A DNA stretch of 64,000 nt, taken from positions 62,844,609-62,908,608 of the forward strand of contig JARDYH010000003.1 of NCBI GenBank assembly GCA_029215795.1. Reading direction: 5' to 3'. The notes under the pieces were generated by a model. The model saw nothing but the letters and a program-made list of their open reading frames with translations. It searched no databases and had not been told where the DNA came from. The translations under genes were made by a program, and so were the position numbers. Source of the DNA: Anniella stebbinsi (taxonomy: Eukaryota; Chordata; Lepidosauria; Squamata; Anniellidae). Position 1 is the stretch's first letter; every line of letters begins with the position of its first letter. Below are positions 1 to 10,780 of this stretch, one piece after another.

Positions 1-384
1 ATGAACCATGGCCCTTCCACTGACCTCTCCTACTCTAGAAAAAAGCATTTTGAAACCACTAGGTTCCCACTGCACTAGCAGTGAATATCAGCAGAAGCAC
101 ATAGGCAGTGTCGGATACAACCCAAAATGTTGAGTTGAGTAACTGCTTCATTATTCCTGTAATGCATAATCCATAATATAGTTGCTGAGGCCTTTAACTT
201 TTCTGTTACTATGATGCACCTTAGAAAGATGAAGCAATATATACCATATTTTGGTCATCCAGTTTGGCACACTATCCCTTTTTCCTCACCAGGAGAGCAT
301 CCATACTATTCAGTCTGGACACTCAGATCAGCAGTTGAGAAACCTCTCTCTTTTCCCTCCTTGTTAGTCATATACATGATACGG
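1..384. other. No recognised feature
   Basis: AT-rich sequence without a convincing reading frame or repeat that I recognise, up to the point where L2-like homology begins near 385. Confidence 0.4.
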
Positions 385-1745
385 AGTTGAGTTGAGACCG
401 CTATGGTCGCCTTAGTGGATGATCTACGCCTGAGTATTGACAGGGGGAGTGTGTCCCTGTTGGTACTCCTGGACGTCTCAGCGGCTTTCGATACCATCGA
501 CCATGGTATCCTTCTGGAACGCCTGAGGGGATTGGGAATCGGGGGCACTGTGCTTCAGTGGTTCCGGTCCTATCTCTCGGGCAGGTTCCAGATGGTGATG
601 CTTGGGGATAGCTGCTCTTCAAAAAAGGAGTTGCTATGTGGTGTACCACAAGGTGCCATCCTTTCCCCAATGCTGTTTAACATTTATATGAAACCGCTGG
701 GAGAGATCATCTGGAGGCATGGGGCAGGGTGCTATCAGTACGCTGATGACACCCAAATATATTTCTCTATGCCTTCAACAACATCGTCAGCTAAGGATAG
801 TGTGTCTCCTCTGAATGAATGCTTGGAGGCGGTAATGGGCTGGATGAGGAAAAACAAACTGAAGCTGAATCCAGACAAGACGGAGGTGCTTGCTGTCAAA
901 GGCCACAACCTGGGTTTGGAGGTGTGTCAACCTGTTCTGGATGGGCTTACACCCCCCCCCCCCCCGAAAGACTGTGTTCGCAGCTTGGGAGTACTTCTGG
1001 ATCCGTCGCTCCAAATGACAGCCCAGATAGATGCAACGGCCAGGAGTGCCTACTATTAGCTTCAGCTGATACGCCAGCTGCACCCATTCCTAGAGTTGGA
1101 AGACCTAAAGATGGTAGTGCACTCACTGGTAACTTTGAGGCTTGACTTCTGCAATGCACTGTACATAGGGCTACCTTTGTGCCTAGTCCGGAAACTTCAA
1201 CTTGTTCAAAATATGGCAGCCAGGTTGGTCACTGGTACACCTAGGGGTGACCACATAACACTAATCTTAAAATCACTCCACTGGCTGCCCATTAGTTTCC
1301 GGGCGATGTATAAAGTGTTGGTTATTACCTTTATAGCCCTACATGGTTTGGGTCCAGGTTACCTGCGGGATCGCCTTCTCCCTTATAATCCGCCCTGCAC
1401 ACTCAGGTCCTCTGGGTAGAATTTACTCCAGTCAGCCAGAATTAGGCTGACGAGTGTTACCCAGAGGACCTTCTCTTCTGCCGCTCCCAGGCTGTGGAAT
1501 GGCCTGCCAGATGAGATTCGACAAATTAGCAGTCTTCTGGAATTTAAGAAAGCCGTGAAGACTGCTCTCTTCCGGCAGGCCTACCCAGTTTAATTTTAAA
1601 ATGTTTTTAATAATGTATTTGTTTTTATCTGTTTTAATGGTTTATCTATTTTATTGTTTTTATATTTTTATTTATTGTTGTTCCCCGCCTCAATCTGGAT
1701 GGAGAGGTGGGTTAGAAATGAAATGAAATAAATAAATAAATAATA
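385..1745 (+). mobile_element. L2-type LINE, 5'-truncated, with AATAAA-type tail
   Basis: A non-LTR retrotransposon fragment in the sense orientation. It begins inside the reverse transcriptase region, runs through the end of ORF2 (stop at 1591-1593), a short AT-rich 3' UTR and a tail of AAATAAATAAATAA units ending near 1745. Tails of short tandem repeats rather than poly(A) are usual for L2/CR1-group LINEs. The 5' truncation is the normal outcome of target-primed reverse transcription. A second copy starting at the equivalent place lies at 30,463-31,650. Assignment to L2 rather than another CR1-group clade is from memory of lizard L2 protein motifs and was not checked. Confidence 0.8.
403..1593 (+). 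pseudogene. L2-like ORF2 fragment: reverse transcriptase and C-terminus
   Basis: The frame encodes the palm of a LINE reverse transcriptase, which copies the element's RNA at the target site. Visible motifs are LLVLLDVSAAFDTIDHGIL (first catalytic Asp), GVPQGAILSPMLFNIYMKPL and YADDTQIYF, the YADD catalytic box. After the palm the frame continues into the family's C-terminal region (SLHWLPISFRAMYK, then RLWNGLPDEIRQ) and ends at TAA 1591. The whole stretch is in one frame, interrupted only by two TAG codons at 1057-1059 and 1417-1419. The run of C's at 951-965 does not shift the frame. No endonuclease domain is present, so the copy is dead on arrival. The few disruptions suggest moderate age. 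Confidence 0.82.
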
Positions 1746-1769
1746 AAGTGGGTGACAACCGGAGAGAAG

Positions 1770-2004
1770 GGCCTAATCTACACCAAGCAGGATATAACAG
1801 TATGAAGGTGGTATGAAAGTGGTATATAAAAGGCAGAGGCCACACCAAGCAGTATATAGCAGTATATGGTATGTGTCTTATGGGCCCTAACAGCTGTCAG
1901 TGCACTTCAATACCACTATAAAGCAGTAGTGTGACTCCTGCCTTTTATATACCACTTTCATACTGCTTTCATTGTGCTATATTCTGCTTGGTGTATATTG
2001 GGCC
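1770..2004. mobile_element. Palindromic MITE, GGCC ends, TSD AAG (PIF/Harbinger-like)
   Basis: Terminal inverted repeats pair about 60 bp at each end: left starts GGCCTAATCTACACCAAGC, right (reverse complement) GGCCCAATATACACCAAGC. The 3-bp direct repeat AAG flanks it at 1767-1769 and 2005-2007. A 3-bp TSD and GG-initial TIRs fit PIF/Harbinger. There is no coding capacity. A similar terminus occurs in the MITE at 40,474-40,865. Superfamily assignment is inference. Confidence 0.65.
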
Positions 2005-2014
2005 AAGGCCTTAT

Positions 2015-2270
2015 TTGGCCATGACACTCCATCTTTGGAATGCCTTTCCCAGAGAAGTTCACCAAGCATAAGCATTGCTATCTTTTAAGCATCAGGCAAC
2101 ACCCTTTTTTAAATTCTCTCAGGCTTTTAAATTTTAGGCATTTTTAAAGCTTCCCAGTCCCTCTGTTTTATCTTTTGGTTTTGTTCTATCATATGGTTTC
2201 ACGGTTTTTATATTTTAATTGTGCAAACCAACCTGGTACCAGGGCAGTACAACAATATTTTAAATCAATA
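2015..2270 (+). mobile_element. Degraded LINE 3' end, probably L2-like
   Basis: The stretch resembles the 3' terminal portion of an L2-type LINE (a TTTGGAATGCCTTTCCCAGA-type segment followed by an AT-rich UTR), with no readable frame remaining. Identification rests on a short recognisable segment. Confidence 0.4.
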
Positions 2271-3082
2271 TAACATTGGGTGTTTCTGTGAGAGGGTATT
2301 TTTTTGACAGAAGAGCATCAAGGAAATTGAACATGTTAAGAAGTTGCTTCTGCCCTTCAGCGGAGCATAACCAGAGGCTTTTAAGAAATTGTTGCTGAAG
2401 GAGTTTGCTTTTGTTTGCTTTTTATTGAAAAGGATAAAAAAAGACACCGGATTTACTGCTGTGTGCCATCTGTGCATGGACAAATTGGACCGTACAAGGA
2501 AGAAATGAGTTATTGTAAAGAAGGAACATTTTGTGATAAAGTATGAGAAACTGATGGTAATAGCAATGTTTGAGTCTTAAGCATTTGGCCTCTCTGCCTG
2601 ATCAGTTAGAATTCTTTCAGATAGAAAAGCCATCCTTTCATAGAATTTGGACACAGTGTACTGAGCAAGCCCTATTAGAAATCCCATTCATTTCAGCGTG
2701 GCTTGTGTGTGATGAGATTATCCCCTTGCTTTGAGCAAAGTTATATTTTTATACACCACCAAACAACTGATGCAGGAGTAGGTATTTTGATCTTTTAAAA
2801 ATCAAGTGCTCATCCCCAAAATCTAAAACAGTATGAAGAATCACAACCGGCACTTGTTGCAGTCCAACTTAAATAACTAGAAACGGATCTCAAAAGCAGC
2901 CTCTTGTAATAAATACATTAAACAGCATATTCAGTGACCGATTTATAGGGTTGTAGATGTGGTCATCAAAAATATAAAAGGTAAACTGTCACTTGAATAG
3001 CATAGTTGTGGTTACCATAGACGATGCTGATCCTCTGTCCATAGTCACTTCTAAAGGAACAATTAAATATTTGCTGGATCAG
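2271..3082. other. No recognised feature
   Basis: AT-rich sequence with scattered short frames only. Nothing recognisable seen on either strand. Confidence 0.4.
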
Positions 3083-3236
3083 AAGTGGTGGGCTCTCCCA
3101 CATTAGAAGCATTCAAGAGGCACCTGAACAACCATCTGTCAGGGATGCTTTAAGGTAGATTCCTGAATTTAGCAGGGTGTTGGATTCAATGGCCTTATAG
3201 GCCCCTTCCAACTCTACTATTCTATAATTCTATGAT
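3083..3236 (+). mobile_element. CR1 LINE 3' end
   Basis: Contains the characteristic CR1 3' terminus, ending CCTTCCAACTCTACTATTCT followed by the ATTCTATGATT-type terminal unit at about 3220-3236. Only the last 150 bp are present, a typical severe 5' truncation. Confidence 0.8.
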
Positions 3237-4144
3237 TTACGGATGTCTACAAACACATTATTTGAGCACAGGAGCCTTGGTGGAGCAGTTCTGGAAATGC
3301 CTATTTTTGGCTTTGCCAATTTGTAGCAGAACTGAGTTGGAATTTCACAATCTGTCCTCTCCACCCAGGACCAGTTCTCTGACTTCTTTAACACTGATTT
3401 CCCCTCCTTTTTGTAATGTGAGAATAAAATAAAATTTCATGCAGTATTTTTTAAAATGGAAATTTTAGCCCATCTAAAGCATTGGGTTGTTAGCAAGTAC
3501 ACTTGTCATGTAGGTTATGAAAACACAGCAAAGTCAACTTCCCCACAAAGCAACCCCCCCCCAAAAAAAACACAACCCGTGGTGACTGCTGTTTCAATGT
3601 ATACTTGTACACAGCCTATGCCAGTTTATTATTAACAATAATAGTGATTGCTGTTGAAAATATTCAGTGCATCTATTATTTTGAGCTACTGCTTTTAAAT
3701 GTGCAGCTATGCAAATAGTTCCAAACACAAAGTTGTAAAATGTACCTTTTAAGGCAGTGATGCAGAACGTTAGGTCTGACAGGCAAATCTGGGCCCCCTC
3801 CCTTCCCTGGACTAACCAATCATTTGTCGGTTTCCACATTTTTCACATTTCTCCCTTATTCTAAAAGCTTGAACTGCATCTCCTAAGGCTTAGTTACTGG
3901 CAATCAGAACTTTAAGCTAAAATATGCTAGTATTTTTAGCCTCACCCTTTTGACCTTTAACGTCATCCACATATGGAGTAAGTACATCCCTGGAGAGCTT
4001 CTCTGAAATTGAATTTGGCGCTCAGGCTGAAAGAGGTCCAACACTTCTGTTTTAGGGGCTGGTTATGGAGCTTATGTATGATCTCTGAATTACATAACCC
4101 TGAAAGCAAATCGGTGCAAAACTCATATGATACACCCAGAGTAT
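3237..4144. other. No recognised feature
   Basis: AT-rich non-coding sequence with a short C-rich then A-rich run near 3553-3572. Nothing else identified. Confidence 0.4.
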
Positions 4145-4500
4145 GGCCCCCTCTAGATGGATTCCGTTTGACGCCCGGTTAGCCGATTATGCGCATAATC
4201 GCTAAAGCGCTTTATCGTTAATGCTTGTATGCAGGAGGTAATTGAGCACTCAACAGGTGGCCTTACCGGTTGCTTCAAATGCGCTTTACAAGTAGTTAAT
4301 GTGGAGAATCGCTTGTTCACATAGTCAAAATGCGCTTTAACGGCCGGAGCAAAATAAAACTCGCTATTTAACGCGCATTCGATAATGCGCATAATCAGAT
4401 GTTTAAAGCGCCTCTACACCCGATTTGCGCTCCGTTCTTGTAGAGGTAAATTTTTTAATGCGCCTTGAAAGAGTTTTAAATGCCTCTTGTAGAGGCAGCC
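4145..4500 (-). mobile_element. 356-bp MITE, copy 1 (GGCC ends)
   Basis: One of two related copies in this window. Ends are GGCCCCCTCTAGATGG on the left and, reverse-complemented, GGCTGCCTCTACAAG on the right. Flanking trinucleotides are TAT and TAA. The interior is rich in AATGCGC / TTAAAGCGC words and matches the copy at 4952-5306 read in the opposite direction; translated shadows of both share the same residue string. The two copies form an inverted pair with about 450 bp between them. The 3-bp TSD-like flanks suggest PIF/Harbinger. Confidence 0.7.
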
Positions 4501-4951
4501 TAAGTGTCTGCCAAATGTCCTTTCATATGACTAAGGTTCATCCAGAAGCAGGTGCATGTATCCATCTGTCTTCACTAATGGTCTGTGCCCTTTTGTAAAC
4601 CAAGGTAGCCTAAAATCACCCTAAATAGAAACTACATGCAACCCCCACCCCTGTGATGATTAGTGATGTCAGCACCCAAAGTGGTAGAGCGATTTTAGGA
4701 AATGCTGCTGATACACCTCTGAAATGCACATCACTATCAGCTTGGCTCTCATTCTTTATTCTGTATGAATCACCTGGGTTGTGAGTGAATCGTGATTGCA
4801 CAGGTACGTTTTCAGTATATCAGGGTTTTACTTTTAATTCTATGCATTTTTGCAATAGATCTGAAGCATCTACATGTCAGATCACCAGATGTTTCCACAG
4901 AATCTTCATCCAATGAATGCAAACTAGGGTTTTTTTGTTACATGCTTCTAA
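4501..4951. other. Spacer between inverted MITE copies
   Basis: No coding or repeat feature recognised between the two MITE copies. Confidence 0.4.
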
Positions 4952-5306
4952 GGCCTCCTCCACACGAGACGTTTAATGAGCCTTGAAGGCTCATTAAAAA
5001 ATTTACCTCCACAAGCACGGAGCGCAAAACGGGTGTACAGGCGCGTTATCTCCCCGATAATGCGCATTTTCGAACGCGCGTTAAATAGCGACTTTTATTT
5101 TGCTCCGGCCGTTAAAGCGCATTTTCGCGGTGTGAACAAGCGATTACGCGCATTAACTGCTTGTAAAGCGCTTTTTGGACATGAATCAATGCGCTTCGCC
5201 GCCTCTCGCCGCCTCCGGTGCAGAGGGATTAGGCGTAAATGCGCCTCCGCGAAAATGCGCATAATCCCCGAACCGGGCGCAAAAGCGCATCCTTGTGGAG
5301 GGGGCC
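4952..5306 (+). mobile_element. 355-bp MITE, copy 2 (GGCC ends, TSD TAA)
   Basis: Ends GGCCTCCTCCACACGAG and (reverse complement of right end) GGCCCCCTCCACAAGG, flanked on both sides by TAA (4949-4951 and 5307-5309). Its interior is rich in CpG-containing GCGC words, unlike its surroundings. It is the better-preserved member of the inverted pair with 4145-4500. The TAA 3-bp duplication is the usual PIF/Harbinger target preference. Confidence 0.75.
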
Positions 5307-6567
5307 TAAAACATGCTGTGTTTTCATTCAGAAGACCTTGGACTGTTTTATAATCCCTCAGGGACTATGTGCAGATGCATTTCCTCCATGGTAATATTGT
5401 TAGTCTGGAAGATGTCAGTAAAGGTGAACAAGAAAAAAAACAGCATAGGATTTCACTGTGGGGCCTGCCATTTTGCTACAGTCCCAGCTGCTGGGCTGCT
5501 TAGACTAGCCAAGACCAGCAGAGGAATCTCTCAAGTCCTTGCGGGAATACCCTAAAGCATCCTTCTCTCATCAGCCCCAGCCAGCATGGCCAATGGTTAG
5601 GAATGCTGGGTCTTGAAAAACCAAAACAACTGGAGGTCACCAGTTAGGAAAGACTAACCTAAAGTCTTCCACATTTTTCCCCAGGGCAAAAGGAGCTATA
5701 TTCACCTCAGTGGTATTGTAGTGCTAGCCTTGCTGTTTCATCAGTAGAATGACCACTAATACATGAGGGCTGCTATGTGAAAATGGGGAGGGGAGAGATC
5801 TGTGCTAGAAGGAAGGAAGAAGTGACATTCTTTGAAGAATTGTTTTTGTTTTTTTTAAACCTTGAAATGGTGGGGGAGGGAGTTGCTTTTCACTATTTCA
5901 TGAAGATCCTTAAAGTAAGACAGATAACCTCTCTCACTCTGCAGAGTCTTGTACCAAGCTGTCGGCATTTCATCACTAGTGATAGGACACTCCATCCATC
6001 CATCCATTACATGCCAGTGACGGTAGCACAAAACTGCTTACAAAAATGCTTATGTACCGGGAAGGAGATGGATTATGCTAGCACCTTTTCAGGACAGGTT
6101 TTCAATACTAAAAGTGCAAAAATAATAAATAAAAGAAGAACAAGACCACATCCATGTTGCTGAAAATAGTTAACTGTAAACACACCGAGGTGAATATTTT
6201 GACATTTGGCATGGTACAAATATGATGTGGTCACTCAGTGCCTACATTAAAAGTACTGAATTAGCCTGCATTTGAAGCCCTTTCTCAATCCCCAGATAAG
6301 CAAGGCCTGGTTGTGTTTACTAAGTAAATATGGAACTGTACTCTGAATATGCTCATAGAGATACCATTCTTTATAATGTCACATGTCCATAGGCTGAAAT
6401 TAAGTCCTGCATCCAAATACTAGAATAATTTTGTGCACACGTGTGAAATTATTAGTGAATTTACCATTGGATGAGTGGAGAGTTTTGATAAATCCAACCC
6501 AATGAATTTTCCTGTTCTTTACTTTCAACTGATTACTGTCTCTCTTTAAAAAAAAAAAAAAAATCAA
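5307..6567. other. Mostly unrecognised; half-copy of a palindromic MITE near 5565-5640
   Basis: The segment around 5565-5640 resembles one arm of the palindromic MITE also seen at 18,362-18,498 and 22,027-22,140 (AGCATGGCCAATGGTTAGGA type). The rest, including a run of A's at 6548-6563, shows nothing. Confidence 0.4.
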
Positions 6568-7678
6568 TAGGGATGTGCACTGGATCGGATCGGATCCACA
6601 ATCCAATTCCGATCCAGGGGGAAATCGGATAAATTATCCGATTTTCAATCTCACTGCTGGATCAGCCGATCCAATCTGATCCAATCCGGAAAGGTTCCGA
6701 ACCGGTTCGGATGGATCGGCGGATCGGAGGGCGCTCGCTGGTGCCCGCCACCGCTTCCATTAGCGGGCGCCAGCTGGCACCCACCGATGGAAGCGGACAA
6801 CGGGGGCAAGGGGCGTCAGACGGGAGCAAACGGCCAGGAAAGGTAAGCAGTGGGCAGGGGGAGGGGGGAGGGGGGCGCACCGCACGCTTACCTTTCCTGG
6901 CCGTCCACTCCCATCCGCCGCTGGCTGCTACTGCAAGCAGGCTTCGCAGCTTACTCCTAGGTAGCGTGCCACATGATGACATCACCTGGCATGCTACTCT
7001 GGAGCAGGCCGCAAAGCCCGCTCGCAGTAGCAACCGGTGGCAGATGGGAGCAGACAGCCAGGAAAGGTAAGCAGGGGACAGGGGGAGGGGGGGCTCAACG
7101 CGCTTACCTTTCCTGGCCGTCCGCTCCCGTCCGCCGCCGGCTGCTACTGCGAGCAGGCTTCACGGCCTGCTCCTAGGTAGTGAGCCAGTAGCAAGCGCGC
7201 TACTCTGGAGCAGGCCGCGGAGCCCGCTCACAGTAGTAGCCGGCGGCGGACGGGAGCGGATGGCTAGGAAAGGTAAGCAGGGGGCAGGGGGGAGGGGGTT
7301 TATCCCCCCGTGGCCATCCACTTCCATCCGCTGGCACCTGCGGGCGCCAGCAGATGGAAGCGGACGGCCCCGGGGGGGGTAAGGAGCATGGGGGAGGGGG
7401 CTTACCTGCCAGGGCCATCCACAACGGACGGCCCCGGGGAGGAGCGAATTAGGCCCCCCCTCACCCACCCGCCGCCATTTTTTCCTCATAGACTTGCATT
7501 GCAGTGCAAGTCTATGGGGGGGGAAATGACAGCCGATCCAAAAAGTTCCGATTTTTGGATCGGGATTGGACTCGATCCGGTCCAGGGGGCCTCCGAGTTT
7601 GTCTGATCCGATCTGTGACAAAATTGGAGGTCCCGATCCGGGTCCCGATCCAATCCGGGGGGTCCGTGCACACCCCTA
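6568..7678. mobile_element. Non-autonomous hAT element of the TAGGGATGTGCA family
   Basis: 1,111-bp element with ends TAGGGATGTGCACTGGATCG and (reverse complement) TAGGGGTGTGCACGGACC, flanked by AAAATCAA (6560-6567) and ATAATCAA (7679-7686), an 8-bp duplication matching at 7 of 8 positions. Subterminal sequence is dense in GGATCGGATC-type words, as in the 11.6 kb hAT at 43,561. The interior is GC-rich and made of about 200-bp inverted modules that repeat CAGGAAAGGTAAGC-like words on the plus strand near 6838, 7057 and 7267, and their complements near 6889 and 7104. No transposase is present, so it would depend on enzyme supplied in trans, plausibly by the large element. Confidence 0.85.
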
Positions 7679-8566
7679 ATAATCAACACCGACATGCAGA
7701 AATGCTAAATGTGTTAATATTGTCTTCACAAGTTCTAGTATTTATATTCTCACTTTGTGTGACATAAGCTCTCATTTTCTGTATAAACTTCCTATTTTTC
7801 CCATTAAATCAAGATGGTTTCATGACCTTTTGCTGGGTAAGAGTTCTGCAACAGGTACAAATGAAAATTAACCTTACCTGACCAACAAGCACAGTGGCAT
7901 TTTTTTACCACAGAAAAGGGGTTTAACAAAACTGAGAGCTGGTTTAACCAGTGTGTTCAGTATTTACCTTAGATTAGGTAGGTTAATTTGCAGTGGGCAG
8001 ATGAGTAGATTTTCTGACTCTGGGGGTGGGGAGGTTAGACTGTCTGATGAACAAAAGCACTTTCTTTGAATGTGAAAGTAATGTGTGTTTTCATCCTGCA
8101 AGACAACAGAAAATTCTCTAGTAGCCCCTTAAAGCACAGGAAATAGTTAATACCTTTTCCCCTCTCAGTAAATACTTTGGGCCCATGGCAACTGTGCAGG
8201 AATAAGGCCTTTCATGGTTCTCTGCCCCTAAAGGTGGTAAAAAATAACCTTCCATTGATTTGTCATCATGCTACAGGCTAACCTTTGAATGCAGTCACTC
8301 CAGATTTCAGATCTCTTGACTCACACCAAATTCCTTCTCTGAATATGACCAGTAAAAGAAAAGAGGATATTTACATAATAAATGACTAAAAGTAGAGTAC
8401 ATTCATGAACAATCATGGACTAATTGCTCTACTTTTGATATTAACCTTTGAAAACAAATGCCCTTTCTGGATCACTGGGATAGGGTCTTTTTGGGGTGGG
8501 GGGAAGACCAATATGGTTTGCTTTTGATCTAGATTAAGAGTAGACTCTTCCTGGCCACCTTCATCT
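7679..8566. other. No recognised feature
   Basis: AT-rich sequence, no credible gene or repeat identified. Confidence 0.4.
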
Positions 8567-8870
8567 AGGGATGTCTGCCGCTTGTGAATCAGGTTCTTTT
8601 TTGGTACAACAGAGTCCTGCGGCATGTATGACTTGATTTGTGTCTGAAAGCTGAGCTCCAGGTTGTTCCCTGAACTCCGGCAACGTTTTGGTGCATTTTT
8701 GGAAGGTTCTGCAATTTGAGCAAATTTCTGAGCAATGTTTGCAAATTGCAGCCTAATCTGTGCATATTACAGCCAAATTTGTGCAAATTTGGCAATACTT
8801 TGTGCAAATCTGGCCACAATTTTCACAAATTGTTCAGAAACAAATTGTAGAACCCCCCCCCCCCATGTGC
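8567..8870 (+). mobile_element. Possible hAT-type fragment
   Basis: Starts with TAGGGATGTCTGCC, close to the TIR of the hAT family in this window, and continues with repeated words such as TGTGCAAATT/TTGCAAATTG. No right terminus or TSD could be found, so it is either truncated or a chance resemblance. Confidence 0.3.
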
Positions 8871-9826
8871 AAAATTCCCAGAAAATCTGCCAACTGGCCT
8901 GACTTGCTGCAGATTGAGTCAGGTGCCACAGCAGGAATCAAAATGAAATCCAGGATGCCGAGGCTAGGAAAATTCACTGACCTCCACCCCCAAAACGGAT
9001 TTCTCTGATATCCAAGGGACTTCAGCTATACGCACCTATCCTCTTGTCTAAATCCAATTGCACTGAGATGTACACACATATCTTCTGCAAGCAGAGGAGT
9101 TCTCATTCATTTTGGCAAGGCGAGCCCAACCCTATGCAAAAGAAAGCATGCAGAGATCAGCTCTATCCACTGCAATGACTGTGGAATATATCCTATATCA
9201 CAGTTCCCACTACTGGCATAGAGTGAGGTGGCTGTGTTTTCTAGTGTTCTCTGTGAATAAAATATTTTTCTCACTTTTTCTTGCAATGAAAGTGCTATAT
9301 ATTATCACAATACAGATAAATTGACTAAATTCCATAGTTGTCTGGAAATCCGCAAATGCTTGCAATTAACCCTTCACACTCATAACTTGAAGAATTGTGA
9401 AGACGTTTATTCTTAACCATACTGCCTCCATTCACAGTCACTGAGAGACCAGAATATTTCAAACACGGATGATTCCTGCCCCACTGCATCTTACTCCTAC
9501 TGTCTCCAGAAGCTTCTAGTTGCTGAGCCATCAATGTGGTGGTGGTGGGGAGAGACTATTTCCCCTTGTATGAGCAGTGTGCACATGGATCATAGGAAAG
9601 GAGAAAGCAGAGGGACACAAAATCTGACAACACAAACAAACCCAGATGGGTTAAGAAAACTGGCCACAACTTACATAGATTTTGATGGGGGTATAGGACA
9701 TGGATTCAGTGAAATCATGCCAAAACAGTTGCCTGTTAACGTCCACTAATTTAGGGCCAAAGTAGATGCAATGTGGGTAATCTGCGATTAGGTTCTCTTG
9801 AAGTTTGGTTTTCCCCCCTATAACTC
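8871..9826. other. No recognised feature
   Basis: Nothing recognised on either strand. Confidence 0.4.
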
Positions 9827-10401
9827 AGGGGTCAGCAACCCAGTGTCTATGGGGACCCTGGTGCCTGCCAGGACCCTCAAAGTGTGCCCATGATACCTCC
9901 ATTGTCCCCACACTCACCCCATCACAGCTTTATGCCTCCCACCATGCTAAGCAGTGAAGAAACCGGAAGTCAGCAAATCAGAAAACTTATCTCCCAATCT
10001 GCTGACTTCCTACTTCCTTGCTACAGAGGTGAATGTGGCAGGAGGCAGAAGCAGCAGCTAGTGGCGATAGGGCTAAGTGTGGTGGAATGATGGGTGTGAG
10101 AAGGAAGAGGGGAAGGAAAACCTGAACAGGAGGGGGAGGAGCAGGATAAATAAGAGGAGGAGGAGGAGGAGGAGGAGGGCCAAGAGAAGTGGGAATCCTG
10201 GAAGGGAATTCAAGTCAAGTGGGGGTCCTGAAAAGGGGAGTTCAAGAGAAATGGGAATCCCAGAAGGGGGTCAGGAAAAGAGAGAATCTCAAAAATAAGT
10301 ATGCACAGGCCCAAATGACTGTGGGACAAATGTGTCCTCGGGCACCCCCAGAAAGAACAAGTGTGGCCAAGGGTCTGAAACATTTGCCTATTCCTGCTGT
10401 G
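9827..10401. mobile_element. Possible Charlie-like hAT non-autonomous element
   Basis: Left end CAGGGGTCAGCAACCC is the kind of terminus used by Charlie-group hAT elements. A partly matching end (reverse complement CAGCAGGAATAGGCAAA) lies near 10,400. No convincing 8-bp TSD was found. The interior contains a purine-rich stretch. Confidence 0.4.
10153..10179 (+). repeat. (GGA)n microsatellite
   Basis: Run of AGG/GGA trinucleotides within a longer purine-rich tract from about 10,090 to 10,290. Confidence 0.85.
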
Positions 10402-10460
10402 ACTATTTAGCAATGGCTACTTTAAAGACTGGGATATTGGCCTGGGGTAAGGGGTTTCAC

Positions 10461-10780
10461 TAGGCTGACCATCTGAAAAGGAGGTCAGGGCTCATGTAAC
10501 TTTAACAGTTGTGGAGAAAAGGGAATTTCAGCCAGAGTCATTCGTATGCAATTAGTTCCTGGTGAAATTCCCTCTTCATCACAACAGTTAAAGTTGCAGG
10601 GGCCCTGCCTTCTTTTGTATATGGTCACTCTAGTATAGAGCCTGCACCTTTAACTGTTGTGATGAAGAGGGAATTTCACCAGGAACTAATCGCATACAAA
10701 TGACACTGGTTGAAATTCCCTTTTCTCTACAACTGTTAAAGTTACATGAGCCCTGTCCTCCTTTTCAGATGGTCAGCCTA
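10461..10780. mobile_element. 320-bp inverted-dimer MITE, copy A
   Basis: Near-perfect palindrome: left end TAGGCTGACCATCTGAAAAG, right end its complement. Flanking 7-mers GTTTCAC (10,454-10,460) and GTTTAAC (10,781-10,787) match at 6 of 7. Near the centre (about 10,600-10,632) sits a second terminus-like sequence, TGGTCACTCTAG, so the element looks like two inverted half-units. Copies B (15,586), C (19,992) and a half copy D (48,200) are in the window. Confidence 0.8.
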
